The position numbers and the translations under genes are program-made. This document shows positions 39,677 to 53,216 of a stretch of 64,000 nt of DNA, piece after piece. The notes under the pieces are model-generated. The model saw nothing but the letters and a program-made list of their open reading frames with translations. It did not search any database and was not told the DNA's origin. Source of the DNA: Sphaerisporangium rubeum (lineage in GTDB: Bacteria > Actinomycetota > Actinomycetes > Streptosporangiales > Streptosporangiaceae); assembly GCF_014207705.1 (NCBI RefSeq), contig NZ_JACHIU010000001.1, positions 496,001 through 560,000 on the forward strand, in the 5' to 3' direction. The first letter of the stretch is position 1. Every line of letters begins with the position of its first letter.

Positions 39677-40633
39677 TCACCTCCTGACCTGCCTCTTGCC
39701 CTGCTTCCCGCCGGACGAGGAGGCGTCCGGTGTGGTGATGCCGGGACGGCACAACACCCCTCCACCGATCATGTCCTTGGCGTTCTGCACGGAAAGCGAC
39801 TTACCGCCGCCGATGTCCACCGTCCCCTTGCCGTCCCGGATGAGCTGGGAGAGCTTGCTCCACTCGTTGACCGCGGCGCAGAAGTGCGGAAGGTCGTGGC
39901 GCACGTCTCCACCTGAAGCGCCGGCCGCGGACCCACCCGAACGGGGAAACCCGTCCCACCCTCCCGCGTTCCAGGCCAGCGAGAAGCTCATGCAGTACGG
40001 CTCGAACCGCGCCATCTCCGCCGTCACGTAGGCCACCGCGTCAAACGCCTTACAGGCCTCGTCGACCTTCGCCGAGCCCGGCTTCTTGTTCTTCCGCGGA
40101 TCGGCCCGGTAGGCGAGCAACTCCTTCGAATACCGGTGGAGCCCCTCCTCCAATTGGCTCCCGATGATCCACCGATTCACCGACCTGAACGGCTCCGCCG
40201 GATCCTTCGCCTGCTGCGTGAATCGCCCGTGCTCGATAGGGATACGGTCCGCCTCCACGATTCTCCCCAGCCCCGAGGGCACCGTGGCGAGGTCCTTGCT
40301 GTCATTGTCCTTGCTGGCCGCCACGTAAGTGGTCCCATTACCGCCGAGAGGGGGATCGTCGATCGTCCACCCCCTCAGATACAGATCACGCTTCGTGAGG
40401 TAAAACTGTATCGATTTCTCCTCGTCCAGCACGACGTCAACGCGGAGAAAACACGCACTAACAGTACAGGAGTCATTCTTCTTGCACCTGTCACAGCCAT
40501 TGACGTCATAGCCGTTGTACTGCCCCCGCATGTACTTGATCAGGCCAAGATACTGGTCATGGCTAGGCGCACTCCCGTCCGCCAAGTTGAGCGAGTTCGT
40601 CTCCCGGATGGCGCCGTCACCCGCAGGGGCCAC
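39677..40633 (-). CDS. Ribosome-inactivating protein (ricin/Shiga-toxin A-type rRNA N-glycosylase)
   Basis: 318 aa from GTG 40633 (GGGAG seven bases upstream); ATGs at 40693 and 40771 are in-frame alternatives. RIP landmarks are in order: DQYLGLIKYMR at the N terminus, SIQFYLTKRDLYLRGW with the first active-site Tyr (Y85), the catalytic helix TAEMARF (E206, R209, matching ricin E177/R180), and NEWSKLSQLI with W258 matching ricin W211. The second Tyr is not obvious. RIPs depurinate the sarcin-ricin adenine of 23S/28S rRNA. Extra Cys (CDRCKKNDSCTVSAC) may form a disulfide or metal knuckle. No Sec signal is visible. It is first in a five-gene operon. Confidence 0.88.
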   Translation of the reverse strand: MAPAGDGAIRETNSLNLADGSAPSHDQYLGLIKYMRGQYNGYDVNGCDRCKKNDSCTVSACFLRVDVVLDEEKSIQFYLTKRDLYLRGWTIDDPPLGGNGTTYVAASKDNDSKDLATVPSGLGRIVEADRIPIEHGRFTQQAKDPAEPFRSVNRWIIGSQLEEGLHRYSKELLAYRADPRKNKKPGSAKVDEACKAFDAVAYVTAEMARFEPYCMSFSLAWNAGGWDGFPRSGGSAAGASGGDVRHDLPHFCAAVNEWSKLSQLIRDGKGTVDIGGGKSLSVQNAKDMIGGGVLCRPGITTPDASSSGGKQGKRQVRR

Positions 40634-40863
40634 CGCACAGCTCCCTCTGATCGATCCCTCGAATGTCCACAGCAAACAGCACACGAGACCCATGGAGGCA
40701 TCACGCTCATGTACACGTGGAACGCTGGAGCTTTTTTCAACGGCAGCCCGGCTCCCCAAGGACTGTGCCATTCCCGCCGCACCAGCACAATGCTTCCACC
40801 GGAAGCCCGCCGAGCAGGTAAGCAGATACTTGCCATCACGTCAGCCCGGCCCGGGCATCCGAT

Positions 40864-40892
40864 ATTCTACGGCCTATGCGAAGGCCTGTCAC
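40864..40892 (-). promoter_or_regulatory. Promoter of the RIP operon
   Basis: On the minus strand, -35 GTGACA (40892-40887), exactly 17 bp, then -10 TAGAAT (40869-40864): five of six consensus bases in each. Expected start near 40857, giving a leader of about 86 nt to the first possible ATG (40771) or about 224 nt to the preferred GTG (40633). Confidence 0.65.
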
Positions 40893-41087
40893 GATCCAAA
40901 TCTGACCCATCCGAACAGCCGGCAGGTATTGCGCGACCTTCGCCGCCGTGCTGCGTTATGCCTCTGGATGACGTTAAGGACATGCGACCGCTCACATAAA
41001 AGGCACACCGTTCAGCAAGGACGCCGGCAAGCGCCGACCCCCAAGACCACGACACCAGATCGCTGGTCACTGCCCGACCCCAGGGAG

Positions 41088-41109
41088 TCGAACACGGCGG
41101 CGTGGTCGA
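41088..41109 (-). terminator. Terminator of the GH54 gene
   Basis: Stem 41088-41096 with 41101-41109 (8 of 9 pairs), loop GCGG, about 58 bp after the stop. Confidence 0.5.
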
Positions 41110-41167
41110 ACCGCTGCGAAGGACTTGTCCGGAGAGCCGTTTGGATCGGCGACGCCGGGGAGACGGG

Positions 41168-42688
<1,521 letters not shown>

Positions 42689-43045
42689 TTATGTTTCTCA
42701 GCCGTGCGTGTTGATGTGCAGCACATATGACGTATGACGTCCTGTCAAGAACCGTCACTTTACGTGACCCCTGACCTCGTCGCCTGCGATCTAGCCTCCG
42801 CGACGAGCTGGGACGGCTATGGACGTCTCCGTGTGATCCGAGTGAATAGGCCTACTAATCTGCTCACCAAGCGGGTTAATCCATTGGATCGGACGCAGGC
42901 TCTCCGGCGACTCTGGAGGAGGATCTGAGCCACTGCGGACAGAAATCCGCACGTCAGACGATGGAAGACCTGTCAGGCCGCCTCGCTGCCTTCCCCTTCG
43001 GTAGATGATCGGGCAGTCGCGGCCCGGCAGACGACCAAATGAGTA

Positions 43046-43056
43046 TGAAACTTTCA
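43046..43056. promoter_or_regulatory. Distal TGAAACTTTCA palindromic box
   Basis: A perfect 11-bp palindrome about a central C, 152 bp upstream of the GH29 -35. This matches the distal box position (150-200 bp) described for Streptomyces xylanase promoters. It could also serve the divergent GH54 gene. Confidence 0.55.
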
Positions 43057-43060
43057 GTAG

Positions 43061-47450
<4,390 letters not shown>

Positions 47451-47470
47451 TTCAGTGACCGGCGGCCCCA

Positions 47471-47488
47471 CCCCGGATCACTCCGGGG
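47471..47488 (+). terminator. Terminator of the second GH29 gene
   Basis: CCCCGG (47471-47476) pairs with CCGGGG (47483-47488) around ATCACT, with an outer GGC/GCC extension; 21 bp after the stop. Confidence 0.65.
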
Positions 47489-47570
47489 GCCGATCACGCG
47501 GCCGGTGCGGCCAACGGTGACCGCGCCGAGAGATCTCGCGTCCTGACTACGGCCCGCTTCGTCCTGCTAC

Positions 47571-47603
47571 TGAAACATTCAGCTCTCGATCATGGAAAGT
47601 TTC
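47571..47603. promoter_or_regulatory. Pair of GAAA-type boxes, distal
   Basis: GAAAGTTTC at 47595-47603 (followed by TTAG, as in the xylanase promoter box read on its strand), and a degenerate TGAAACATTCA at 47571-47581. Confidence 0.5.
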
Positions 47604-47748
47604 TTAGTCAATTTTCGAGATGATCATAAGATTGCCTGCTCATCGTCCCTCTGGCTCGCGTGCACGCTCGCGCCTCAGGAGAAGCGACTGTGCCGGAGCT
47701 GGCCCCAGCCCCCATCTATGCCCGCATCATGTTGCCGGTGGCAGCGAG

Positions 47749-47758
47749 GAAAACTTTC
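47749..47758. promoter_or_regulatory. GAAAACTTTC box, proximal
   Basis: The two-base-spacer form of the box (GAAA-NN-TTTC), 146 bp after the 47595 box and 51 bp before the remnant's ATG at 47809. The distal/proximal spacing repeats that at the GH29 gene (148 bp). Confidence 0.55.
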
Positions 47759-47808
47759 TAAGTGCTGATCGGCGTGGTCGAGTGCCGAGGCGCACAAGGG
47801 AGTGAGAG

Positions 47809-48041
47809 ATGCACAGATCAGGGAGAACCCGTCGGTGGATCGGCGTGGTCGCCGGTGCCGTCGTCACGCGGTCGACGTTGACGACGTCAACGCGCACGCG
47901 GCCACCGGCTGCCGTGTGGCCGACAACGTCTCAGGCAACCGGGCGTACGGGGTGAACGCCACAATCGACGCTCGGTTCTCCCAGGGTGTGCCGCAGCAGA
48001 TCAGCATCATCTTCTCCGACCCGCCGACCCTACGGCCGTGA
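47809..48041 (+). pseudogene. Remnant of a secreted-protein gene
   Basis: ATG 47809 follows AGGGAG and begins a signal-like sequence MHRSGRTRRWIGVVAGAVV that then runs into a stop at 47953. Another frame (ending 48041) carries ATGCRVADNVSGNRAYGVNATID, which looks like a piece of a beta-sandwich binding domain. I read this as a frameshifted and deleted exported glycosidase or CBM protein; the evidence is thin. Confidence 0.3.
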
Positions 48042-48148
48042 CCGGAGCAGACAACCGACGACCACCGCCACCAGGTGCCGCGCCTGCCAGGCACGGCACC
48101 TGACCACATCACGTCCAGCGGCGGAGCCGATAGACGGGTCCGGCCCAC

Positions 48149-48221
48149 AGAAACGACCTCTACACGCAGATGGGCCCGCACCTTGTCCACGACCGCGCGG
48201 AAAGGATCGACACGTCGAGGC
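48149..48221. repeat. 73-bp direct repeat, copy 1 (upstream of GH28-like gene)
   Basis: About 80% identical to 50411-50484. Begins AGAAACGACCTC and ends ACGTCGAGGC in both copies. Non-coding in both places; the two copies bracket the GH28-like gene. Confidence 0.65.
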
Positions 48222-48279
48222 TACCGGTTCTGATGCGAGTCGCTCAGCACTCCATGCTCTCCCACAACAAGGAATCCCC

Positions 48280-50307
48280 GTGAAGATCAAAGATCTGGCG
48301 AAGTCATTAATCGTCACACTGCTTGCCGTTTGCATTGGCGTCAGCACGACCGGCCTGGTGGCGCCGGAGTACGCCGCGATTGCGGCGACCGGCCCGGCCG
48401 GCAACGACTCGGCCGGCCTGGCAGCCGGCGGCTGCGTCGCCGATCCCACGCTGCCGGGCGCCACGAAGAGTTCCCTCTACACCGTCACGGCGGACGGCTC
48501 CCCGCTGTTCGTGGAGAAGATGACCAAGTTCGCTCCCGAGATGCAGGTGCACTACGCGCACTGCTCGATGGCGGCAGCGGGCACCGCCAGGTTCTCCGTC
48601 ACCGTCGCCCAAAGCTTCAACTCGTACACCGTCAGCCCCAAGAGCCGGAAGCTGGCGGTCACCAGAAGCGGCAACACCATCACCTTCGACAGCGGTCCCA
48701 ACTACTTGATCGTCCAGTTCGACTCCGCTGAGCTCCTGTTCATCCTCATCGACGCACCCGAGTCCGATCCTCCGCACCTGGGGGACGCCGACGTCAAGAG
48801 CCTGGCGGACTACGGGGTCGACAACACGGGGGGGACACTCGTCACGGCCAAGATCCAAAGTGCCATCAACGCCGCGTCGGGAGCGACCCGTAACATCCTG
48901 TACGTGCCGGCGGGCAAGTACCTGGTCGGCGAGCTCTGGCTGAGAAGCAACATGACGTTGTATCTGGCCGCCGGTGCTGTCCTCTACGGCTCGAACAACA
49001 AGGCGGACTTCAACACCGGCAGCGGCGGGGTGAACATCGAGGGCATGCAGCACGCCTCCCTGCGGGTGTACCAGGTCAGCAACGCGAAGGTGCTGGGCCG
49101 CGGTGTCATCGACGGTAACGGGAAGTCGCTGCGGGCGCAGGGCCTGAATCTGGCGTTGCTGAAGATCGAGCAGAGCTCGAACATCGAGATCGACGGCCCG
49201 ATCGTCCGTGACTCCAGCTACTGGAACACGCTCATCTACCGCAGCGACAAGGTCACCATCAAGAACTACAAGCTGATCAACTGTCGGCCCATGTCGGGTT
49301 ACAACAACACAGACGGTGTGGATTTCGACGAGTCGACCAACGGCCTGTTGTCCAATGCCTTCCTCTACACCGGTGACGACAACATGGCGACCAAGAACGA
49401 GGACACCACCGCCGGTGCGATCGACACCAAGAACGTCGTCCACGAGCATGTCGTCTGCTACAGCAATTCCGCCTGCGCGAAGATCGGCACCAAGACGGAA
49501 GGACGGTCGATGGACGGGATCGAATTCCGTGACATCGACGTGGTGAAGGCGGGACGTTCGATGGTGATCGACGCGGTCGACACGGCCGTTGTTTCGAACA
49601 CCCGGTGGGTGAACATCAGGGTGGAGAACACCGACAGCCTGATCGACCTGCAGGAGGACCGGCCGCCGTCCTGGCGAACCGTGAAGAACACCGCGACGAT
49701 CCGCGACGCCTACTTCACCAACGTCGCCTCCGACGTGAAGAAGGTCGTCAACCTGCACGGTCGTTCGTCGACCGTGAACATCAACGGCGTACATTTCACC
49801 AACTTCACCGTCCAGGGCAAACCCGTCACCAGTTCGACCGACACGGACGCGAGCTGGAACATCAACTCCTACGTCTCCAACATCACCTTCTCCACGACCC
49901 CGACCCCCACGCCGACCCCGACCCCGACTCCCACGCCGACGCCGACTCCCACGCCGACGCCGACCCCCACGCCGACGCCGAGCCAGTCCGGCGTCTGCGA
50001 GGTGGGCTACACGATGAACTCATGGAACGACGGGTTCACCGCCGGCATCCACATCACCAACCGTGGCACGACAACGATCAACAGTTGGACTTTGGCGTTC
50101 ACACTTCCCGGCGGGCAGACCATCACCAACGGCTGGAACGCCACCTACACCGGCTCCAGCGGTCAGATCTCCGCGCGCAACGTCTCGTACAACGGGACCC
50201 TGGCAGCAGGCGCATCCACCGACATCGGCTTCCAGGCCACCCATACCGGCAACACCGGCAAGCCTAACCAATTCACTCTCAATGGCGTCACCTGCGCCAT
50301 TTCCTGA
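48280..50307 (+). CDS. Secreted GH28-like (clan GH-N) beta-helix polysaccharide hydrolase with CBM2
   Basis: 675 aa from GTG 48280 (AAGGA seven bases upstream). Signal peptide about 1-36, an N-terminal beta-sandwich (about 50-165), then a right-handed beta-helix (about 170-560) with NTDGVDF (D345) and TGDDNM (D366, D367), spaced as the GH28 catalytic Asp triad. The usual GHG and RIK motifs of polygalacturonases are missing (ACAKIGT in place), so the substrate may differ; GH49-type glucanase is an alternative in the same clan. A (PT)n linker leads to a CBM2 (about 573-675, CEVGYTMNSWNDGFTAGI) that should bind cellulose or xylan. It is the only CBM2 protein in the window. Confidence 0.82.
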   Translation: MKIKDLAKSLIVTLLAVCIGVSTTGLVAPEYAAIAATGPAGNDSAGLAAGGCVADPTLPGATKSSLYTVTADGSPLFVEKMTKFAPEMQVHYAHCSMAAAGTARFSVTVAQSFNSYTVSPKSRKLAVTRSGNTITFDSGPNYLIVQFDSAELLFILIDAPESDPPHLGDADVKSLADYGVDNTGGTLVTAKIQSAINAASGATRNILYVPAGKYLVGELWLRSNMTLYLAAGAVLYGSNNKADFNTGSGGVNIEGMQHASLRVYQVSNAKVLGRGVIDGNGKSLRAQGLNLALLKIEQSSNIEIDGPIVRDSSYWNTLIYRSDKVTIKNYKLINCRPMSGYNNTDGVDFDESTNGLLSNAFLYTGDDNMATKNEDTTAGAIDTKNVVHEHVVCYSNSACAKIGTKTEGRSMDGIEFRDIDVVKAGRSMVIDAVDTAVVSNTRWVNIRVENTDSLIDLQEDRPPSWRTVKNTATIRDAYFTNVASDVKKVVNLHGRSSTVNINGVHFTNFTVQGKPVTSSTDTDASWNINSYVSNITFSTTPTPTPTPTPTPTPTPTPTPTPTPTPTPSQSGVCEVGYTMNSWNDGFTAGIHITNRGTTTINSWTLAFTLPGGQTITNGWNATYTGSSGQISARNVSYNGTLAAGASTDIGFQATHTGNTGKPNQFTLNGVTCAIS

Positions 50308-50321
50308 CGAACGTCGGGTCA

Positions 50322-50367
50322 CCGGTGGGACCTCGGCCTGCTCCACGGCAGGCTGAGGCCCCACCGG
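50322..50367 (+). terminator. Strong terminator of the GH28-like gene
   Basis: A long hairpin: 50322-50329 with 50360-50367 (8 pairs), one mismatch, then 50331-50340 with 50349-50358 (10 pairs including one G-T), 8-nt loop, 14 bp after the stop. Confidence 0.85.
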
Positions 50368-50410
50368 CATTCTGAGAAGTCCCCAGACCAGCACCGGCCC
50401 TCAGCGGCCG

Positions 50411-50484
50411 AGAAACGACCTCCACACGCAGATGGGCCTGCACCTCGTCTTCGACCCTGTGGAGAGGATCGTTCACGTCGAGGC
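50411..50484. repeat. 74-bp direct repeat, copy 2 (between GH28-like gene and tRNA-Leu)
   Basis: Second copy of the 48149-48221 sequence, with one 1-bp indel. It ends 25 bp from the 3' end of the tRNA gene. Confidence 0.65.
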
Positions 50485-50509
50485 CAGGCCCAGCATGCAC
50501 CAGAGTGCG

Positions 50510-50595
50510 TGTCCGAGGGGGGACTTGAACCCCCATGCCCCGTGAAGGGCACTAGCACCTCAAGCTAGCGCGTCTGCCTATTCCGCCACCCGGAC
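50510..50595 (-). tRNA. tRNA-Leu (anticodon GAG)
   Basis: An 86-nt class II tRNA on the minus strand. Acceptor GTCCGGG (5') pairs with CTCGGAC plus A73; the D-arm is TGGCGGAATAGGCAGACGC; anticodon stem CTAGC/GCTAG encloses loop TTGAGGT with anticodon GAG (50561-50559); a long variable arm TGCCCTTCACGGGGCA; T-arm GGGGGTTCAAGTCCCCC. CCA is not encoded. Confidence 0.95.
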
Positions 50596-50738
50596 CGGGG
50601 TGCTTGGACGAGGACGTGTCCTCGTCGGCGGGACCAGGTTAGCAAACTTCGGGGGGTGGTTGATACGGGGTGGGATGTCGAGGAGGTCGGAGGTGGGGGG
50701 AGGATGGGGGGAAGGTGTCGGTGGAAGGAGGGGTCGGC

Positions 50739-52037
50739 GTGGGTGGGGTTCGGGCTGAGGATGAGGTTGTGGGGCTTTGTCGGGACTTGATTCGGATCGA
50801 TACGCGGAACGCGGGGGACAACTCGGGGCCTGGGGAGAGGGTGGCCGCTGAGTACGTGGCGGAGAAGTTGGGGGAGGTGGGGGTTGAGGCTCGGGTGCTG
50901 GAGTCGTCCAGTAAGAGAGCGAATGTGGTGGCTCGGGTTGAAGGGGTGGATCCTTCGCGGGACGCGTTGGTGCTGCATGGGCATCTGGATGTGGTGCCGT
51001 TCGACGCGGGGGACTGGAAGCTGCATCCGCTCAGTGGCGAGGTGGCGGACGGGTGTGTCTGGGGGCGGGGGGCGGTGGACATGAAGGACATGGACGCCAT
51101 GATCCTCGCGGTGATGCGGCAACGGCTCAGTGAGGGGCGGCGGCCGCCTCGGGACGTCGTGCTGGTGTTCACGGCAGATGAGGAGGCCGGGGGTGAGTAC
51201 GGGGCACAGTGGCTGGCTCGGGAGCACAGGGATGTGTTCGAGGGGTGCACGGAGGCCATCGGGGAGGTGGGGGGGTTCAGTGTGTCGGTCGAGGAGGGGC
51301 GGCGGCTGTATCTGATCGAGGCGGCGGAGAAGGGGATCGCCTGGATGCGGCTGACGGCCACGGGACGTGCGGGGCACGGGTCCATGCTGAACGGGGACAA
51401 CGCCGTCACCGAGTTGGCGGAGGCGGTGGGGCGGATCGGACGGTACGAGTGGCCGGTGCGGGTGACGCCTACGGTGCGGGCCTTCTTCAAGGACGCGTTC
51501 GACATCGAGATCGACGCGGTGGACGCGGAGGCGGCGGTCGGCAGGCTGGGGCCGCTGGCGCGCATGGTGGGGGCCACGTTGCGGAACACCGCCAATCCGA
51601 CGATGCTCGCGGCGGGGTACAAGGCGAACGTCATTCCGCAGGTGGCCACGGGGCATGTGGACGGACGGTTCCTGCCGGGGTACGAAGAGGAGTTCTTCTC
51701 GACGATCGATGAGCTGCTCGGGCCCAACGTGACCAGGGAGTTCCTGTATCACGACGTGGCGGTGGAGACGTCGTTCGAGGGGAACCTCGTGCGGGCCATG
51801 GCGGACGCGCTGCGGGCCGAGGACCCGGAGGCGCGGCCGGTGCCGTACACCCTGTCGGGAGGGACCGATCTGAAGGCCTTCAGCCGGCTCGGCATCAGAG
51901 GGTTCGGGTTCGCGCCGTTGCGGCTGCCTGCGGATCTCGACTTCTCGGGGATGTTCCACGGAGTGGATGAGAGGGTTCCGGTGGATTCGCTCCGGTTCGG
52001 GGTGCGGGTCCTTGACCGTTTCCTTGACGACTGCTGA
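50739..52037 (+). CDS. M20 family zinc metallopeptidase (ArgE/DapE/CPG2-like)
   Basis: A 432-aa cytosolic enzyme. I chose GTG 50739 because AAGGAGG lies seven bases upstream; GTG 50715 is possible. Metal and catalytic motifs: LHGHLDVVP (His, Asp), GRGAVDMKDMDA (bridging Asp), TADEEAGG (catalytic Glu pair), the dimerisation lid with GRAGHGSM, and a C-terminal GGTDLKAFSRLG with FHGVDERV carrying the last His. It hydrolyses small peptides or N-acyl amino acids. The coding strand is markedly G-rich at third positions (GGG, CGG, GTG codons), unlike its neighbours. Confidence 0.92.
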   Translation: MGGVRAEDEVVGLCRDLIRIDTRNAGDNSGPGERVAAEYVAEKLGEVGVEARVLESSSKRANVVARVEGVDPSRDALVLHGHLDVVPFDAGDWKLHPLSGEVADGCVWGRGAVDMKDMDAMILAVMRQRLSEGRRPPRDVVLVFTADEEAGGEYGAQWLAREHRDVFEGCTEAIGEVGGFSVSVEEGRRLYLIEAAEKGIAWMRLTATGRAGHGSMLNGDNAVTELAEAVGRIGRYEWPVRVTPTVRAFFKDAFDIEIDAVDAEAAVGRLGPLARMVGATLRNTANPTMLAAGYKANVIPQVATGHVDGRFLPGYEEEFFSTIDELLGPNVTREFLYHDVAVETSFEGNLVRAMADALRAEDPEARPVPYTLSGGTDLKAFSRLGIRGFGFAPLRLPADLDFSGMFHGVDERVPVDSLRFGVRVLDRFLDDC

Positions 52038-52160
52038 CCTGATTCTCGGAAAAGCATTGCCATCACGGCGAGTACTGCTAACGTGACGTTCCGTTGAGGG
52101 GTTGGCACCCACGATCGGCCCGGTGAGAGCCGGGCCGATCGCGGAGTCCGGGGAGGTCAC

Positions 52161-52844
52161 GTGGCACGCATGCCGGATGGGCGGCGGACGGCGGCAAAGC
52201 CGTCCGTGATTCGGTGCGTGCCCGTGACCGCTCCGGGCGATCAGGTCCCGGCGGTCGTGGTGCGGGTGATCCGGATGGCGCGGTTCGCGGCCGGAGCCCG
52301 GTACGGCCGCCGGCTCGTCATCGGCGGGCTGATCGCCGCGGGCTGGCTTCTGGCACTGTTCTTCGGTCTCGGCGCCGCGCCTGCGGTCGCGGCGGCTGTG
52401 GGGGATCACATCCCTGGGGGGCATGTGGGCTCCTTCGCGGCCGGCGCGGCGGGACACACCGCCGGCGCCGCCGAGGCCGGGGTGCCGCTCTCTGCCGTCT
52501 TCTCGACGTCTCATGTCGCGACCGGGCCGGTTTCGGCCGGCGATTTCCCCACGGTGAGCGACATCTTCCCGGCGGACGCCGGGGCCATCGCGGGGCGCAT
52601 GGTGGACGGGCTGACCAGCCAGTCCACACCTGCCCCGTCCTCGCCGTCCACCGCCGATCACTCGGCGGGGGTCAACGGTTTCGTGCCGCGCAACGGCGGG
52701 TCCGGGCTCTCGGGGCTCGGTTTGGGCGACGTCGCACGTTCTGTTGTCGTCCCGGGGCCGATGGTCACCCGGGTGGGTCAGACGCGTGCCGACGTCCCGA
52801 TCGTCCGCTCTGTCGTGGACGATCCGTCTTTCTCACCTGACTGA
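52161..52844 (+). CDS. Small single-pass membrane/secreted protein, unknown
   Basis: 227 aa from GTG 52161 with GGGAGGTCAC directly upstream. A basic N-terminal 50 residues precede one hydrophobic helix (about 51-72, LVIGGLIAAGWLLALFFGLG), then an Ala/Gly/Ser/Pro-rich low-complexity tail. It is either a membrane-anchored exoprotein or a late-cleaved signal sequence. No family recognised. It sits next to the chaplin-like gene on the same strand, 372 bp upstream, so a role at the aerial surface is conceivable. Confidence 0.65.
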   Translation: MARMPDGRRTAAKPSVIRCVPVTAPGDQVPAVVVRVIRMARFAAGARYGRRLVIGGLIAAGWLLALFFGLGAAPAVAAAVGDHIPGGHVGSFAAGAAGHTAGAAEAGVPLSAVFSTSHVATGPVSAGDFPTVSDIFPADAGAIAGRMVDGLTSQSTPAPSSPSTADHSAGVNGFVPRNGGSGLSGLGLGDVARSVVVPGPMVTRVGQTRADVPIVRSVVDDPSFSPD

Positions 52845-53216
52845 TCCCACCACCGAGCCGGTCCGGAGTCGACGTGCGCCGGGTCGGTCGTGGAGCGTGC
52901 CGGGAGTCTCGCCGGCTCATGAGAGCCGGTCTCCCCTCTCCCGGTGCCTGGTGAAGTGTCAGGTTCACGTCACAGCAAGTCATGGCAAGTCGCCGCGGGC
53001 CACGGTGCCATCTCTGGATGAGTGCCGTTCTGGTCGCGCCAGGTGCTCGTTCTGCTCGTGATCTGGTGACTGTTCCGCTTGGAGACGGTCGCTGTCGCTT
53101 CAGTCGTGGGTCGTCCGCCGGTTCGGGTGCACCGGGCGGTTCACGGAGCGGTGTGAGCGTCGTCCGCTGGTGACTTGCCGGCAATCTCCCCCCGAAAAAT
53201 CAAGGAGCGATCTGTT
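52845..53216. other. 372-bp intergenic region upstream of the chaplin gene
   Basis: Only a small hairpin (52912-52929: CCGGCTC, loop ATGA, GAGCCGG) is seen, a plausible terminator for the preceding gene. The chaplin promoter must lie here but no clear -35/-10 pair stands out. Confidence 0.5.

Larger units (their letters stand above)
40634..41167. other. 534-bp intergenic region between RIP operon and GH54 gene
   Basis: Holds the RIP-operon promoter (40864-40892) and the GH54 terminator (41088-41109). No other gene is supported. Confidence 0.6.
47451..48279. other. 829-bp intergenic region with boxes, gene remnant and repeat
   Basis: Contains the GH29 terminator (47471-47488), GAAA-type boxes at 47571, 47595 and 47749, a secreted-protein remnant (47809-48041) and the first copy of a 73-bp direct repeat (48149-48221) that recurs after the next gene. 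Confidence 0.6.

Noticed and set aside
40634-40771. Signal peptide on the RIP from the ATG at 40771 or 40693
   Set aside because: The only hydrophobic run (GLVCCLLW) is too short and is followed by charged sequence. No typical Sec or Tat signal from any start.
28221-40771. Prophage or contractile injection system
   Set aside because: No integrase, capsid, terminase, sheath, tube or AAA+ ATPase gene seen. Only a fibre-like repeat protein and size suggest it.
50411-50595. Integrative-element attachment site at tRNA-Leu
   Set aside because: The direct repeats lie outside the tRNA and do not copy its 3' end, and no integrase gene is in the window.
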